Below, in pieces: positions 53,443 to 61,707 of a stretch of 64,000 nucleotides of DNA. The stretch's first letter is position 1. The number at the start of each line of letters is the position of its first letter. Below the pieces are notes generated by a model, which searched no databases, was not told the origin of the DNA, and saw only the letters and a program-made list of their open reading frames with translations. A program made the translations under genes and the position numbers. Source of the stretch: Chthoniobacterales bacterium (GTDB lineage Bacteria > Verrucomicrobiota > Verrucomicrobiia > Chthoniobacterales > UBA10450); NCBI GenBank assembly GCA_013821455.1, contig JACDGS010000014.1, forward strand, positions 24,511 through 88,510, in the 5' to 3' direction.

Positions 53443-55803
53443 TTACCTCGGCCTTGGCGGTGGAGTAGGTCTGATCCGAGGCCCCAGGCCATCTCCCTGC
53501 GGGATTGGCTCCGCCGGCCGACAATTCGCGCTCGCCTCTTCCTGGGAGGAATAGCATTGCAATCCTCTAGCCCGAGCTAGTGCTGCCGGGAGCTGGGTGG
53601 CTCGGCCGTTGAGACAGACCCAGCAGGCTTCCGCCGCCTTGCAATTTGCCTGCGCCTCTTCTTTGGAAGAATAACATTCCAGGTGTCTGGCCTGCGCTTG
53701 CGTGGAATTGAGCTGCACGACCTTCCCGTTCAAACATACCCAGCAGGGTTTGGGAGTTTCACAGTGCTGCTGTGCTTCTTCTTTGGACGGATAGCATTCG
53801 AGCTTCCTATTCTTCGCTTGCGCGGCGGTGAGCTGCACGACTTTGCCGTTCAGACAGACCCAGCAGGCTTCCGGTGGTTTGCAATTCGCCTGCGCCTCTT
53901 CCTTAGTCGGATAACACGGGAGACGTTTCGACTTGGCTTGCGCCGGAGTCATCTGCACTACCTTTCCGTTCACACACGTCCAACAAGGGGTCGGCTTGCA
54001 ATTACGCTGCGCCTCCGCTTTTGAAGGATAACATTGCGCACCTTCGGGCATACGTTGGGCGGCCGTTATCAGAACCGCTTTCCCGTTCAGACATATCCAG
54101 CATCCTTCCGGCGGCGGACAATGCCGCTGCGCTTCTTCTTTTGAAGGATAACATTGCGCACCTTCGGGCATAGGCTGGGCGGCCGTTACCAAGACCGCTT
54201 TCCCATTCAGACATATCCAGCATTCTTCTGGCGGCGGACAATGCCGCTGCGCTTCTTCTTTGGAAGGATAACATTGCGCACCTTCGGGCATAGGCTGGGC
54301 GGCCGTTACCAAGACCGCTTTCCCATTCAGACATATCCAGCATTCTGGCGGCGGCGGACAATGCCGCTGTGCCTCCTGCGCTGAAGGATAGCATACCGTG
54401 CCTTCGGGGATGGGTTGACCCGGAGCGAGCTGTTTAACCCTCCCATTCTGACAAATCCAGCATTCTTCCGGCGGCTGACAATGCCGCTGTGCTTCCTGCG
54501 GTGTGGGGTAACATTGCATACCTTCTGGCGGCCTCTGGCCTAGCTGAAGCTGAACTACCTTCCCGTTGACGCAGGTCCAGCACGGGTTCGGGTTGCAAGC
54601 TTTCTGCGCTTCCACTTTTGTGGCGTAACATTGAGTGCCTTCGGGCGGCGTCTGTCCGGGCGGTAACTGAACGACTTTTCCATTCACACAAGTCCAGCAG
54701 ACTTGCAGGCAATTCTTCTCCGCCTCTTCCCTGGTCTGATAACATTGCAAGCCTCTCCTCTTAGCCTGGGTCTCGGTTACTTGAATGACTCTGCCGTTGA
54801 AACAAACCCAGCAATGTTTCTCGCAAGCTTGTTTCGCTTCGTCTTCCGTCGCGAAGCACTGGGCTTTAGTGGAGCACTCGGCCCAAGTCGTCTGAATTAC
54901 TTTGCCGTTAATGCAGGCCCACCAGCAGGTGAGGCAATTCCGGATCGCTTCTTCCTCGGAGCGGTAACACTGGGACCCTTTCTTACGTGCTTCGGCAGCG
55001 GTTAGCGTTACTACTTCCCCGTCGACGCAGGTCCAGCAAAAGCCGGGCGGAGGGGTGAATGAGGAGCCGCCACCGCCGCCGTGGGGAGGAGGAGTAAATG
55101 AGCCGCCACCTAAGCCACCTGGACCTCCAGGGCCGCCATAGCCACCGTTTCCGCCGTTGCCGTTATTTCCGCCGTTACCATTATTGGCATTGTCGCCATT
55201 CCCATCGCTGCCGCCATTACCCGAGCCCCCGCAACCCCAGCCAACACCGCACGGCAGCGGCGACAACCAGCAGTGCGGCGGCTGCGCGGGATGCGCGGGA
55301 TGATTCCCGGCCGGGCCATGCCATACATAGGATTGAGAATTGCTTTCCCACCACCAGCCGTCTCTATCTTGGATCCAAACCCACTGGCAGCAGGCATACG
55401 ACCAGCATCCGCCATCGACTGGCAGCGGCGTTAAGACGAAGGCGTGCTTCTCTCCCTCTTTCGTAATGCCATCCCCGATGATAAGGCCTGAGTCACTAAT
55501 GGACTTAGCGAGAGTGAGGACCCTGAAGTCGCCCTGCGACAGATCGCAAAGAGTATTAAGATCGTACATCTGGCCACTGACGTAGAGGAAGGCGCGCTCC
55601 GTGCTATCGCGCAAAGTCGAGGAACCGACGATCATTCCCATGGCATTAGTGGCCTGGCCCGAAGCGCCAGCCGCCGAACTTGTCGCGCCGCCCAGGGTTC
55701 CTAGGTCGACGACGCTATAAACCCACTCCGCGTTAACACGCACGATCGCCAAAAGCAGGACGAATGCGGTCGTAAGACTGAGGCTGATTTTATTTTTCAT
55801 CAT
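53443..55803 (-). CDS. Secreted protein with 13 cysteine-rich CWxC repeats
   Basis: 786 aa. A signal peptide (LTTAFVLLLAIVRVNA) is followed by two HAF-like repeats (VVDLGTLGGATSS, SDSGLIIGDG), an aromatic/Cys segment, a Gly/Asn-rich linker (about residues 195-250), then 13 tandem repeats of 37-40 residues. Each reads CWxCxNGKVVQL, a short loop, then QCYPSKEEAQRHC, so four Cys per unit: 52 in all but for local changes (repeat 2 has an altered CWWAC start and one extra Cys). The pattern suggests metal or disulfide modules. I know no family with this repeat. A short Pro/Arg tail ends the protein. Confidence 0.8.
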   Translation of the reverse strand: MMKNKISLSLTTAFVLLLAIVRVNAEWVYSVVDLGTLGGATSSAAGASGQATNAMGMIVGSSTLRDSTERAFLYVSGQMYDLNTLCDLSQGDFRVLTLAKSISDSGLIIGDGITKEGEKHAFVLTPLPVDGGCWSYACCQWVWIQDRDGWWWESNSQSYVWHGPAGNHPAHPAQPPHCWLSPLPCGVGWGCGGSGNGGSDGNGDNANNGNGGNNGNGGNGGYGGPGGPGGLGGGSFTPPPHGGGGGSSFTPPPGFCWTCVDGEVVTLTAAEARKKGSQCYRSEEEAIRNCLTCWWACINGKVIQTTWAECSTKAQCFATEDEAKQACEKHCWVCFNGRVIQVTETQAKRRGLQCYQTREEAEKNCLQVCWTCVNGKVVQLPPGQTPPEGTQCYATKVEAQKACNPNPCWTCVNGKVVQLQLGQRPPEGMQCYPTPQEAQRHCQPPEECWICQNGRVKQLAPGQPIPEGTVCYPSAQEAQRHCPPPPECWICLNGKAVLVTAAQPMPEGAQCYPSKEEAQRHCPPPEECWICLNGKAVLVTAAQPMPEGAQCYPSKEEAQRHCPPPEGCWICLNGKAVLITAAQRMPEGAQCYPSKAEAQRNCKPTPCWTCVNGKVVQMTPAQAKSKRLPCYPTKEEAQANCKPPEACWVCLNGKVVQLTAAQAKNRKLECYPSKEEAQQHCETPKPCWVCLNGKVVQLNSTQAQARHLECYSSKEEAQANCKAAEACWVCLNGRATQLPAALARARGLQCYSSQEEASANCRPAEPIPQGDGLGPRIRPTPPPRPR

Positions 55804-55925
55804 TCAAGGAAATAGTCACCACCTAACTAACGGAGTAATGTAAAAACTCGCAGGCGGAAGGTCTCCGTTGAGATATAAAATTAAGCGGTGTTAGTGGACG
55901 CGCTTGTTTTACTTCGCCGAGGAAA

Positions 55926-55942
55926 CCTTTCATTCGTTAGGC
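55926..55942 (+). repeat. Extended intergenic motif, variant
   Basis: CCTTTCATTCGTTAGGC, upstream of the Cys-repeat protein gene on the other strand. Confidence 0.65.
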
Positions 55943-56103
55943 CGTTTAAATCAGGATTAAAAAGTCGTAGCAAGAATTATTTTTATAATTCTTTGTGGGT
56001 CACTCTTTGCGTAGCTCTCATCGGTCTATCATCAGTTAGAAGGAATGAGCCGGTAATTTTCGAGAAGTCGGCAATAGCACTTGACCCGGCATGACGATTT
56101 TGA

Positions 56104-56454
56104 AAGTTCGACGCGTTCTACGAGGAGCAAACGGGAGGTGGCCGTGCGACGGAATGGGGTTTTAGCCAGGGTGTGAGCTACACTGCGATCGAGAGCAAGC
56201 TCAGCGTGGGAATCGAAACGAACTTCGAGAACACAACGGAGAACAATTCGCGTGGCGATCCCGAAATCGAGTTCCTAGTCGGGCCCAGTGTGCAAAGGAG
56301 GCCTACCTCGAGAACTCATCTTGACTTAGAGCCGTTATTTGGGACGACGAGAGATTTGCCGATAGTGGAGCCCTTCATCGTCTTTGGGATCGACTTTGGA
56401 GACGACCACGAGAGCAAAAAGCCGGTGGCTTCTATCTCTACTCGCTCTCGTTAG
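56104..56454 (+). pseudogene. C-terminal fragment of a beta-barrel outer membrane protein
   Basis: The frame reads FDAFYEEQTGGGRATEWGF, SQGVSYTAIESKLSVGIETNFEN, then EIEFLVGPSVQ, THLDLEPLFGTTRD, EPFIVFGIDFG: alternating strands ending in an aromatic-rich strand, as at the end of outer membrane proteins. An in-frame stop lies just upstream and there is no start, so only the last part remains. A CTCGTTAGGC copy (56445-56454) covers its end. Confidence 0.5.
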
Positions 56455-56573
56455 GCTCCGTTGTCTGCGTTGTTATCACCTCCAAGCCGTCACCAAGCCA
56501 TCCACCCCAACGTCGCGCCATCTGTCTCAAGTCCAGGCGAGCACTTCACGCCAGCGCGGTGAGATTCTCAAAT

Positions 56574-56622
56574 TTGGAAACTCCGAGATACTGAAACCAA
56601 CTGAGTCCTTTACTCGTTAGGT
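56574..56622 (+). repeat. Full-length GAAAC/motif intergenic repeat
   Basis: GGAAACTCCGAGATACTGAA, ACCAACTGAG, then TCCTTTACTCGTTAGGT. The 32.8-kb copy is nearly the same on the opposite strand. Confidence 0.8.
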
Positions 56623-56640
56623 TATTCGCGCATTAACCGC

Positions 56641-58386
56641 TCACTCCATCTCTGGGTGAGGGCCTTTGCCGCCTTCGGCGATGAAGCGGTCGATGCGGGC
56701 AGTGAGGACAGGCAAGGGTACCGAGCCCAGCTCGAGCACGGCATCGTGAAAGGCGCGGATGTTGAATTTCGGGCCGAGCATTTTCTCCGCCTTCTCGCGC
56801 GCGCGGAGGATGGCGAGCTCGCCCAGATAATAGGAGAGCGCCTGGCCGGGCCATGCGATGTAACGATCCACTTCGGTTTCAATCTCATGGTCGGGTAACG
56901 CGGTGTGATCGTGCATGTATTGCAACGCCTGCTCGCGCGTCCAGCCTTGCGCGTGGACGCCGGTATCCACCACCAGCCGCACCGCGCGCCAGATCTGATA
57001 ACCCAGCATGCCGAAACGTTCGTAGGGCGTTTCGTACATTCCCATCTCATCGCCCAGCTTCTCGCAATAGAGCGCCCAGCCTTCCCCATAAGCCGAGATG
57101 TAATCGTGCTGACGGAATTCCGGCTGATCCTTGTGCTCGAGCGCGATGGGAATTTGCAAGGCGTGTCCCGGCGCCGACTCATGCAGCGTGAGCGCCGTAA
57201 GACTATAAAGCGGACGATGCGGCAGATCGTAGGTGTTAAGCAGATACACGCCCGGGCCTCCGCGGCCTGAGGTATAGAAGGGCGCGAGATCAGCCGGCAC
57301 AGGTTTAATCGTGAAACGCATGCGCGGCAGATAGCCGAAATACTGCGAGCTCTTACCATCGAAAACCTTGCAGATCCAGGCGGCGCGATTGAGCAGCTCC
57401 TGCGGAGTTTTGGCATAGAACTGCGGATCGCTGCGCAGGAATTGCAGAAAGGCGGGGAAGTCGCCTTTAAAGCCGGTGGCATGCATCACCTCCACCATTT
57501 GCCCGTGTAACTTTTCTACTTCCGCCACGCCAGTCAGGTGGATCTCTTCCGGTGCCAGATTAAGTGTCGTGAACTCGCGAATTTTCTGCCGGTAATAAGC
57601 TTTGCCATCCGGCAGGGCTTCCGCCGCCAGCGTCGTGCGCGTGGACGGGACGTATTCGTCGCGGAAGAATTTGAGCAGCTCCGCATAAGCCGGCTGCACC
57701 ATCTCGCGAATCACCTGCGCCGCTTCCGCTTTGAGCTTCTCCTGGTCGGCCGGAGCCACTCCTACCATCGGTTCGCGGAAGGGAGTGTAGAGCAGGCCCT
57801 CTTCCGGCTTCCTTTCCGCGACGGTGGCGATGGATTTGTCGCGTCCCTGCAAAGTCGGGCGCGGCGGGGTGAAGTTGCGCGCCAACCCTGCCCGCATGTT
57901 CGCGATCTGCTCGTGGAAATAGCGCGGCACATCCCGCATCTGCGCAATCCAGTTCCTGTAATCCGTAAGCGTCTTAAAAGGCCGTCGCGCGCCCTCACCC
58001 AAGTCAGTCCAAAAAGCAGAATCCGAGTTAGCGGGCATCTCGTAGTCACGGAATTTTTGATCGGCGACAGAGTTCTCAATTTCCGGCCGGAAGACGTCGT
58101 AGTTGATTTGTGCTTCCGGCGAAAGTAGCGAGCGCGACACATTATCGAGCTTGCGCAGCACCTCCTCCCAATGATGGAGCTGCCTTTCTTGCGTCGCCGG
58201 ATCTACCTTTGGCAAATGATCGGGCACTGGCTTCTCAGGGCCTTCCAGCCCTGGGAATTGCTCCAGTCGCCACTTCCATTCTTCCGTATAGATAGCGCGC
58301 AGCCCTGCGTCCGCGTTTTGCCCTTGCGCGAAACCTACCGTGCAGGACATCACCACTGCTGTTCCAAGCAAACCAAGTTTGTTCAT
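56641..58386 (-). CDS. Secreted DUF885 family protein (putative metallohydrolase)
   Basis: 581 aa, full length for DUF885, with a signal peptide (LGLLGTAVVMSCTVGFAQG). The zinc-site-like motif TLHESAPGHALQ (HExxPGH) and the later EGWALYCEKLGDEMG (second acidic site) are both present. These proteins resemble M3/M32-type peptidases and are probably periplasmic peptidases or carboxylesterases; activity is rarely shown. Stands alone. Confidence 0.9.
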   Translation of the reverse strand: MNKLGLLGTAVVMSCTVGFAQGQNADAGLRAIYTEEWKWRLEQFPGLEGPEKPVPDHLPKVDPATQERQLHHWEEVLRKLDNVSRSLLSPEAQINYDVFRPEIENSVADQKFRDYEMPANSDSAFWTDLGEGARRPFKTLTDYRNWIAQMRDVPRYFHEQIANMRAGLARNFTPPRPTLQGRDKSIATVAERKPEEGLLYTPFREPMVGVAPADQEKLKAEAAQVIREMVQPAYAELLKFFRDEYVPSTRTTLAAEALPDGKAYYRQKIREFTTLNLAPEEIHLTGVAEVEKLHGQMVEVMHATGFKGDFPAFLQFLRSDPQFYAKTPQELLNRAAWICKVFDGKSSQYFGYLPRMRFTIKPVPADLAPFYTSGRGGPGVYLLNTYDLPHRPLYSLTALTLHESAPGHALQIPIALEHKDQPEFRQHDYISAYGEGWALYCEKLGDEMGMYETPYERFGMLGYQIWRAVRLVVDTGVHAQGWTREQALQYMHDHTALPDHEIETEVDRYIAWPGQALSYYLGELAILRAREKAEKMLGPKFNIRAFHDAVLELGSVPLPVLTARIDRFIAEGGKGPHPEME

Positions 58387-58445
58387 TAGTCACTCTCTAC
58401 CAACCAGCGAACCAAGCGCGAGGCTTATTATGCACGACCTCACTA

Positions 58446-58499
58446 TTGAAACGCTGAAACGGTGAGATTAGAGTGAAGCCGGTCCTTTACTCGTTAGGC
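58446..58499 (+). repeat. GAAAC/motif intergenic repeat
   Basis: TTGAAACGCTGAAACGGTGAG, then GTGAAGCCGG and TCCTTTACTCGTTAGGC (58483-58499). Confidence 0.75.
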
Positions 58500-58538
58500 G
58501 TTTTCGGGCCCGCGCTTTCTCGAGCGCGCTCCTAACAC

Positions 58539-59220
58539 TCAGATGAGTTTCTGTTGCTCGGCGCGCCGTTCTGCCTTCGATTTCTTGTAGCCGGTATCCG
58601 GCTCGTAGTCGGGATGCTCCGTCCGATGCGTCTTCTCCAGCAACCCGTCGATTGTGAGCAACTGCAACCGCGGATACTTCTTCCCGTTCGGGCTTTCGTA
58701 AAATCCCGCCGCCGCCGCTTCCGTCTGCATCGCCTTTGTCGGCGCAGCCAGCGTGATGAAGAGCCCGATGAGCGCCTGGTCGCGCGCTAGCGTCGCGATC
58801 GAATCCTTCACCATCGCCGGGCCGACATTCTCCCCGCCCTTCACGCTGATGAGGATGGTATGGACTTCCTTCCGGTCGAGATCGCGGAAATAGCGGATGC
58901 CATCGATTCCCGTATCCGCGCCTTTCATTTTGCCCCGCCACGGCTGCGCCTCATCGCTCAACGAGACCGCCCACAATTGGAATTGATACTTGTCGCGCCG
59001 GGCCAGATCACGCGCGCTTTCGAGGTCCTTGGGCGTGCCGATCACCTCGTAGCGCAACCGCCGCTGCCCTTCCTCGCCGAAGTCTTCCGGAAAAGCCTTC
59101 TTCAGGCGCGATTCGATCAGGGAAATGGCAAGGCAGGTAATGTCGATGCCAATCCATTTGCGATTCAACTTCTGCGCTGAACTAACGGCGGAGAAGGAAG
59201 GCTTGGTGATGCGGGAGCCA
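58539..59220 (-). pseudogene. DNA methyltransferase C-terminal fragment with nuclease-like domain
   Basis: The product starts abruptly at AQKLNRKWIGIDITCLAISLIESRL, the last conserved block of N4/N6 DNA methyltransferases of the beta type, and continues into DTGIDGIRYF, ILISVKGGENVGPAMVKDS and GLFITLAAPT, a Mrr-like restriction-nuclease fold (Asp...SVKGG). The catalytic DPPY and the AdoMet-binding parts are missing, and unrelated sequence precedes the break near 59180. It is the 3' end of a methyltransferase-endonuclease fusion. Probably inactive. Confidence 0.78.
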
Positions 59221-59244
59221 GCTAAAGTTGCGATCTTTTTTATC

Positions 59245-59508
59245 CTACGATTGCCACACTTCACGATAGTAGGCTTTCAGCATACATCCGGTGATCATCA
59301 AATAGCCAATCTTAGTAGGAAGACCGAAGACTGCGGGATCACGCAGAACAATGCACTTCGCCTCGGATGCTGAAAGTGCAGTCACTACAATTTCTCGAAT
59401 TGCTTGGGCTTTGAAAGAAGTGACCTTCGCAAATACGACCCACTCGACCGGCTCGGAAAAAGACTCATGATGCTCGTGATAGCGCGTAATCTTAGTGAAC
59501 CGGAACGA
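59245..59508 (-). pseudogene. Unidentified protein fragment
   Basis: Open frame without a start: ITRYHEHHESFSEPVEWVVF, IREIVVTALSASEAKCIVLRD, GLPTKIGYLMITGCMLKAYY. It looks like a real coding remnant (good residue balance), but I know no family. It follows the DUF6602-like fragment. Confidence 0.35.
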
Positions 59509-59806
59509 TATATCTCCGTCCTACTTGCGTGACAACGAAGCCGCTCCCAACCCCAATATTCTGCGGGAGATGCCTTCGAAGCACTGAACGCAGAACGCTC
59601 TCTTTCCATTCACCATCACTTAGCCAGTGGCGGTCACCGATAAAGTGCCGGACGCGATTCTTTAGTGCCTGCAATTCGAGGGTAATCGAACGAAAGTAAC
59701 CGAGGGGATCGTTAACGCGGGTTGAGTTAGGTCTTACAGCTCCGCACCGGCTTCGTGCATTAGCCCCTGAGGTCTCACCACGGGTAGCTTTGGCCTCTTT
59801 AGGCAT
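59492..59806 (-). pseudogene. DUF6602-like fragment
   Basis: 104 aa: a charged N-terminus, then VRHFIGDRHWLSDGEWKESV and LRSVLRRHLPQNIGVGSGFVV, the opening block of DUF6602 proteins, a nuclease-like family often found in defence loci. The family normally goes on for another 100-150 residues with an acidic site; here it stops soon after GFVVT. Truncated or frameshifted. Confidence 0.55.
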
Positions 59807-59821
59807 AGTGAAGCAGACCGC

Positions 59822-60004
59822 TCACATCCCGAGTACTTTCTTCACTTCGGCAGTCGAGTAACGCTTTCCGCCGGCTGATTTCGCGCGCGCTTCGATCACG
59901 GTAAGATGGTCGAGCATATCGCCGAGGTCTTCTTGTAGCTGCACGACTTCGCGGCGCTTGCGCGCAATCTGCGCATTAAAGGTTTTCAGGGCGGCTTTAG
60001 TCAT
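59822..60004 (-). CDS. Putative antitoxin of a RelE-type module
   Basis: 60 aa: MTKAALKTFNAQIARKRREV, VQLQEDLGDMLDHLTVIEARA, ending RYSTAEVKKVLGM. The helical body and the YSxxEVKxxLG end resemble small antitoxins paired with RelE/ParE toxins. Its ATG overlaps the stop of the toxin-like frame by eight bases, i.e. toxin first, antitoxin second, as in HigBA-type order. Confidence 0.6.
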   Translation of the reverse strand: MTKAALKTFNAQIARKRREVVQLQEDLGDMLDHLTVIEARAKSAGGKRYSTAEVKKVLGM

Positions 60005-60134
60005 AAGCTTGGCGGCGGTGCAGGATACGATGAACGACGATGGAATTCTCTTCAAGGTCGAAGAGCACTCGGTAATCACGCGTGGCGCCGGAGAAGAACG
60101 CTGCCGTAACGCAGGCGTAGTCGAGGCCGGGCTT
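59997..60134 (-). pseudogene. RelE/ParE toxin C-terminal remnant
   Basis: The frame reads AFFSGATRDYRVLFDLEENS and IVVHRILHRRQAYD, the last strand and the catalytic His/Arg region of RelE-like mRNA interferases. An in-frame TGA (60135-60137) precedes it and the N-terminal half lies in other frames or is absent, so the toxin is probably broken while the antitoxin remains. Confidence 0.55.
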
Positions 60135-60363
60135 TCAAAACTCGCTCGTCCTGCGAAATCGGGAGCTGGCGCAGAAGTATGAGGCGAATTGGCAACTGCA
60201 CTTCGGCCATTCAGAGCCATACACTGGCAGGTGATATTCTTTGCTGCCGTTCCGTCTTTTAAGGGACGCCGTTTAATTTCGGCCATTGGATTATCTCCTC
60301 CGGATCTCTGCTCTTCCAACCTTTGTTGAAGCTTTCTTAAGCCCAATCGTCGCTCCCCTAACT

Positions 60364-60592
60364 TAATCAGCGGCCTAATTAGGTAATGTTGCCGCCATCT
60401 TGTTAAGGTTGTCACGACATGAGTTAATCTTGCCGGCATCTTAGTTACCGTCGTCTCCAAATAAGTTAAGGTTGTTTCCACTTAGGTTAATGTGGTTTCC
60501 AATTAGGTTAATGTCGTCTCCAAAAAGGTTAATGTTGCTCCCACATTAGTTAATTTGGTTCCCCACATTAGTTAATGTTGGAACCATTGGGC
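60364..60592. repeat. 21-bp iteron-like tandem array
   Basis: About ten direct repeats of 20-22 bp, consensus TAATGTNGTCTCCANATTAGT, each with a GTTAAT at the junction between units. Units in order begin TAATCAG, TAATGTTG, TAAGGTTG, TAATCTTG, TACCGTCG, TAAGGTTG, TAATGTGG, TAATGTCG, TAATGTTG, TAATTTGG, TAATGTTG. They differ at several positions but keep phase. The period is two helical turns, which fits a protein-binding array. No spacers of CRISPR type are present. Confidence 0.8.
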
Positions 60593-60759
60593 TTAAGGAC
60601 GGAGCAAGATGGACCTCGGAAATGCCCTTGGCGCGCCCATTATGGCTGCCCTCGCCCCGCGGCCAGGGAGCAAAACATGCCGATCGCGCCGTGGTCCGGC
60701 CGGTTGGCCCATACCTGCTTTTGAGCAGGCATGAAACAAATACAGAGGAGTAAAAGCTA

Positions 60760-61387
60760 ATGTCGCAAGCAAGAGTAAGTAGAAGCGTCTATTCGCAGGC
60801 GACTGACTCGGGGATAAGCCAGACGGCCGGCAAGGTCATTCTCGGAATACCCACCGTCACGATCCCGGAGGGGACGGCGTGGCCGGTCTCCGCCGCAGAT
60901 TTGGTTATCTTGAGGAAAACCTTCGATGGACCTCATCATCTTCGGAACGAAGGCTGGCCGCCTGAAAACCGCGCAGAAGAACGCGGCCGGCGCGGCCGTC
61001 GTCGACGCACTCGATAAAGACGCTAGCTTCACCGATATCATCAGCAACGGCGGCCCGTCCATCATCATGCAGATCGGCTACGAGCCCGTCAGCACTAATC
61101 GTGCGCAAAACATGCTCAACCCACCCGAGGTCGTTGCCATCGAGACCCCGCAGGCCGCCCAGCTCAAGCTGCGCGTCCGTAGCGATCGCAATACGAAGAG
61201 CTTCGTCGGCCGCATTAAAAAAGCGACGGACGGCGACTACGGTCCCACCGTTTCCTTCGCGAGCTCGCGCAAAGTGATCTTCACCGGCCTGCTCGGCGGA
61301 GTGACCTACGTCATGCAGCTCATGGTGATCGGCGGCACGACCGGGCAAAGCGACTGGAGCGATCCCGTACAAGGCATGCCTAAGTAA
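60760..61387 (+). pseudogene. Fibronectin type III-like protein, single-base frameshift
   Basis: ATG 60760 has GAGGAG upstream. The first frame reads AGKVILGIPTVTIPEGTAWP to LVILRKTFD; the second continues DLIIFGTKAGRLKTAQKNAA, DASFTDIISN, EPVSTNRAQN, KSFVGRIKK and ends SDWSDPVQGMPK, the end typical of a Verrucomicrobial fibronectin-III small-protein family. One extra base in TTCGATGGACC (near 60924) separates the two. The 21.6-kb paralogue runs across that point unbroken. A separate start at 60926 has a ribosome-binding site by chance, so a shorter 153-aa product is possible. Confidence 0.75.
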
Positions 61388-61409
61388 GCGGTCAGGCCAG
61401 TTTATCGCG

Positions 61410-61456
61410 GAACGCCGGTGGGAGGAAAGCTCCCCCCGGCGTTCTTGCTTTTTGGG
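61410..61456 (+). terminator. Rho-independent terminator
   Basis: GAACGCCGG...CCGGCGTTC encloses GGGAGG-AAAG-CTCCC, giving a long GC-rich hairpin followed by TTGCTTTTT, 22 bp after the fibronectin-III gene stop. Confidence 0.85.
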
Positions 61457-61707
61457 GACCGGGTTTTGGTTCTGGGCTTCGCCTGTAGCGTGCGCTGTCT
61501 CAGCGCATCTTCCGCCTTCCGACGTCCCATTTGTAGCTCGGCGCTGCCCCGGGGAGAGAGGGCGAATTCGGGCTTGCATTCCGGCGGCCCGACGAATAAA
61601 GCAAGCTCACATGGCTTTCTTTCCTCCCCTTCGCCACACCGCCCGGCCCGGGAATAGGCGAACGCCTTTTTCGTATAATATCTGTTAGGCCTGAAACCGC
61701 TCGCCAC
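61457..61707. other. Leader of the cassette run
   Basis: No gene seen. GTTAGGC at 61684-61690 could be the R' box of an attC or the core of an attI site; no partner RYYYAAC box was found within about 150 bp upstream. It lies 18 bp before the first cassette gene. The AT-rich TTCGTATAATATC just before could be a promoter -10. Confidence 0.4.

Noticed and set aside
7891..58499. TCCTTTACTCGTTAGGC as a Rho-independent terminator
   Set aside because: It forms no stable hairpin and has no T-run; it also occurs upstream of genes and once inside a gene.
59822..60481. One 219-aa gene covering the antitoxin, toxin region and tandem repeats
   Set aside because: Its middle is out of frame with a recognisable RelE end and its N-terminus is only the repeat array; the C-terminal 60 residues are better explained as a separate antitoxin.
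60364..60592. Possible CRISPR array
   Set aside because: The repeats are contiguous 21-mers without unique spacers, and no cas genes are near.
60926..61387. Independent gene starting at 60926 with its own ribosome-binding site
   Set aside because: The paralogue at 21.6 kb runs unbroken across the corresponding point, so the upstream frame is more likely the same gene separated by one extra base. A short product is not excluded.
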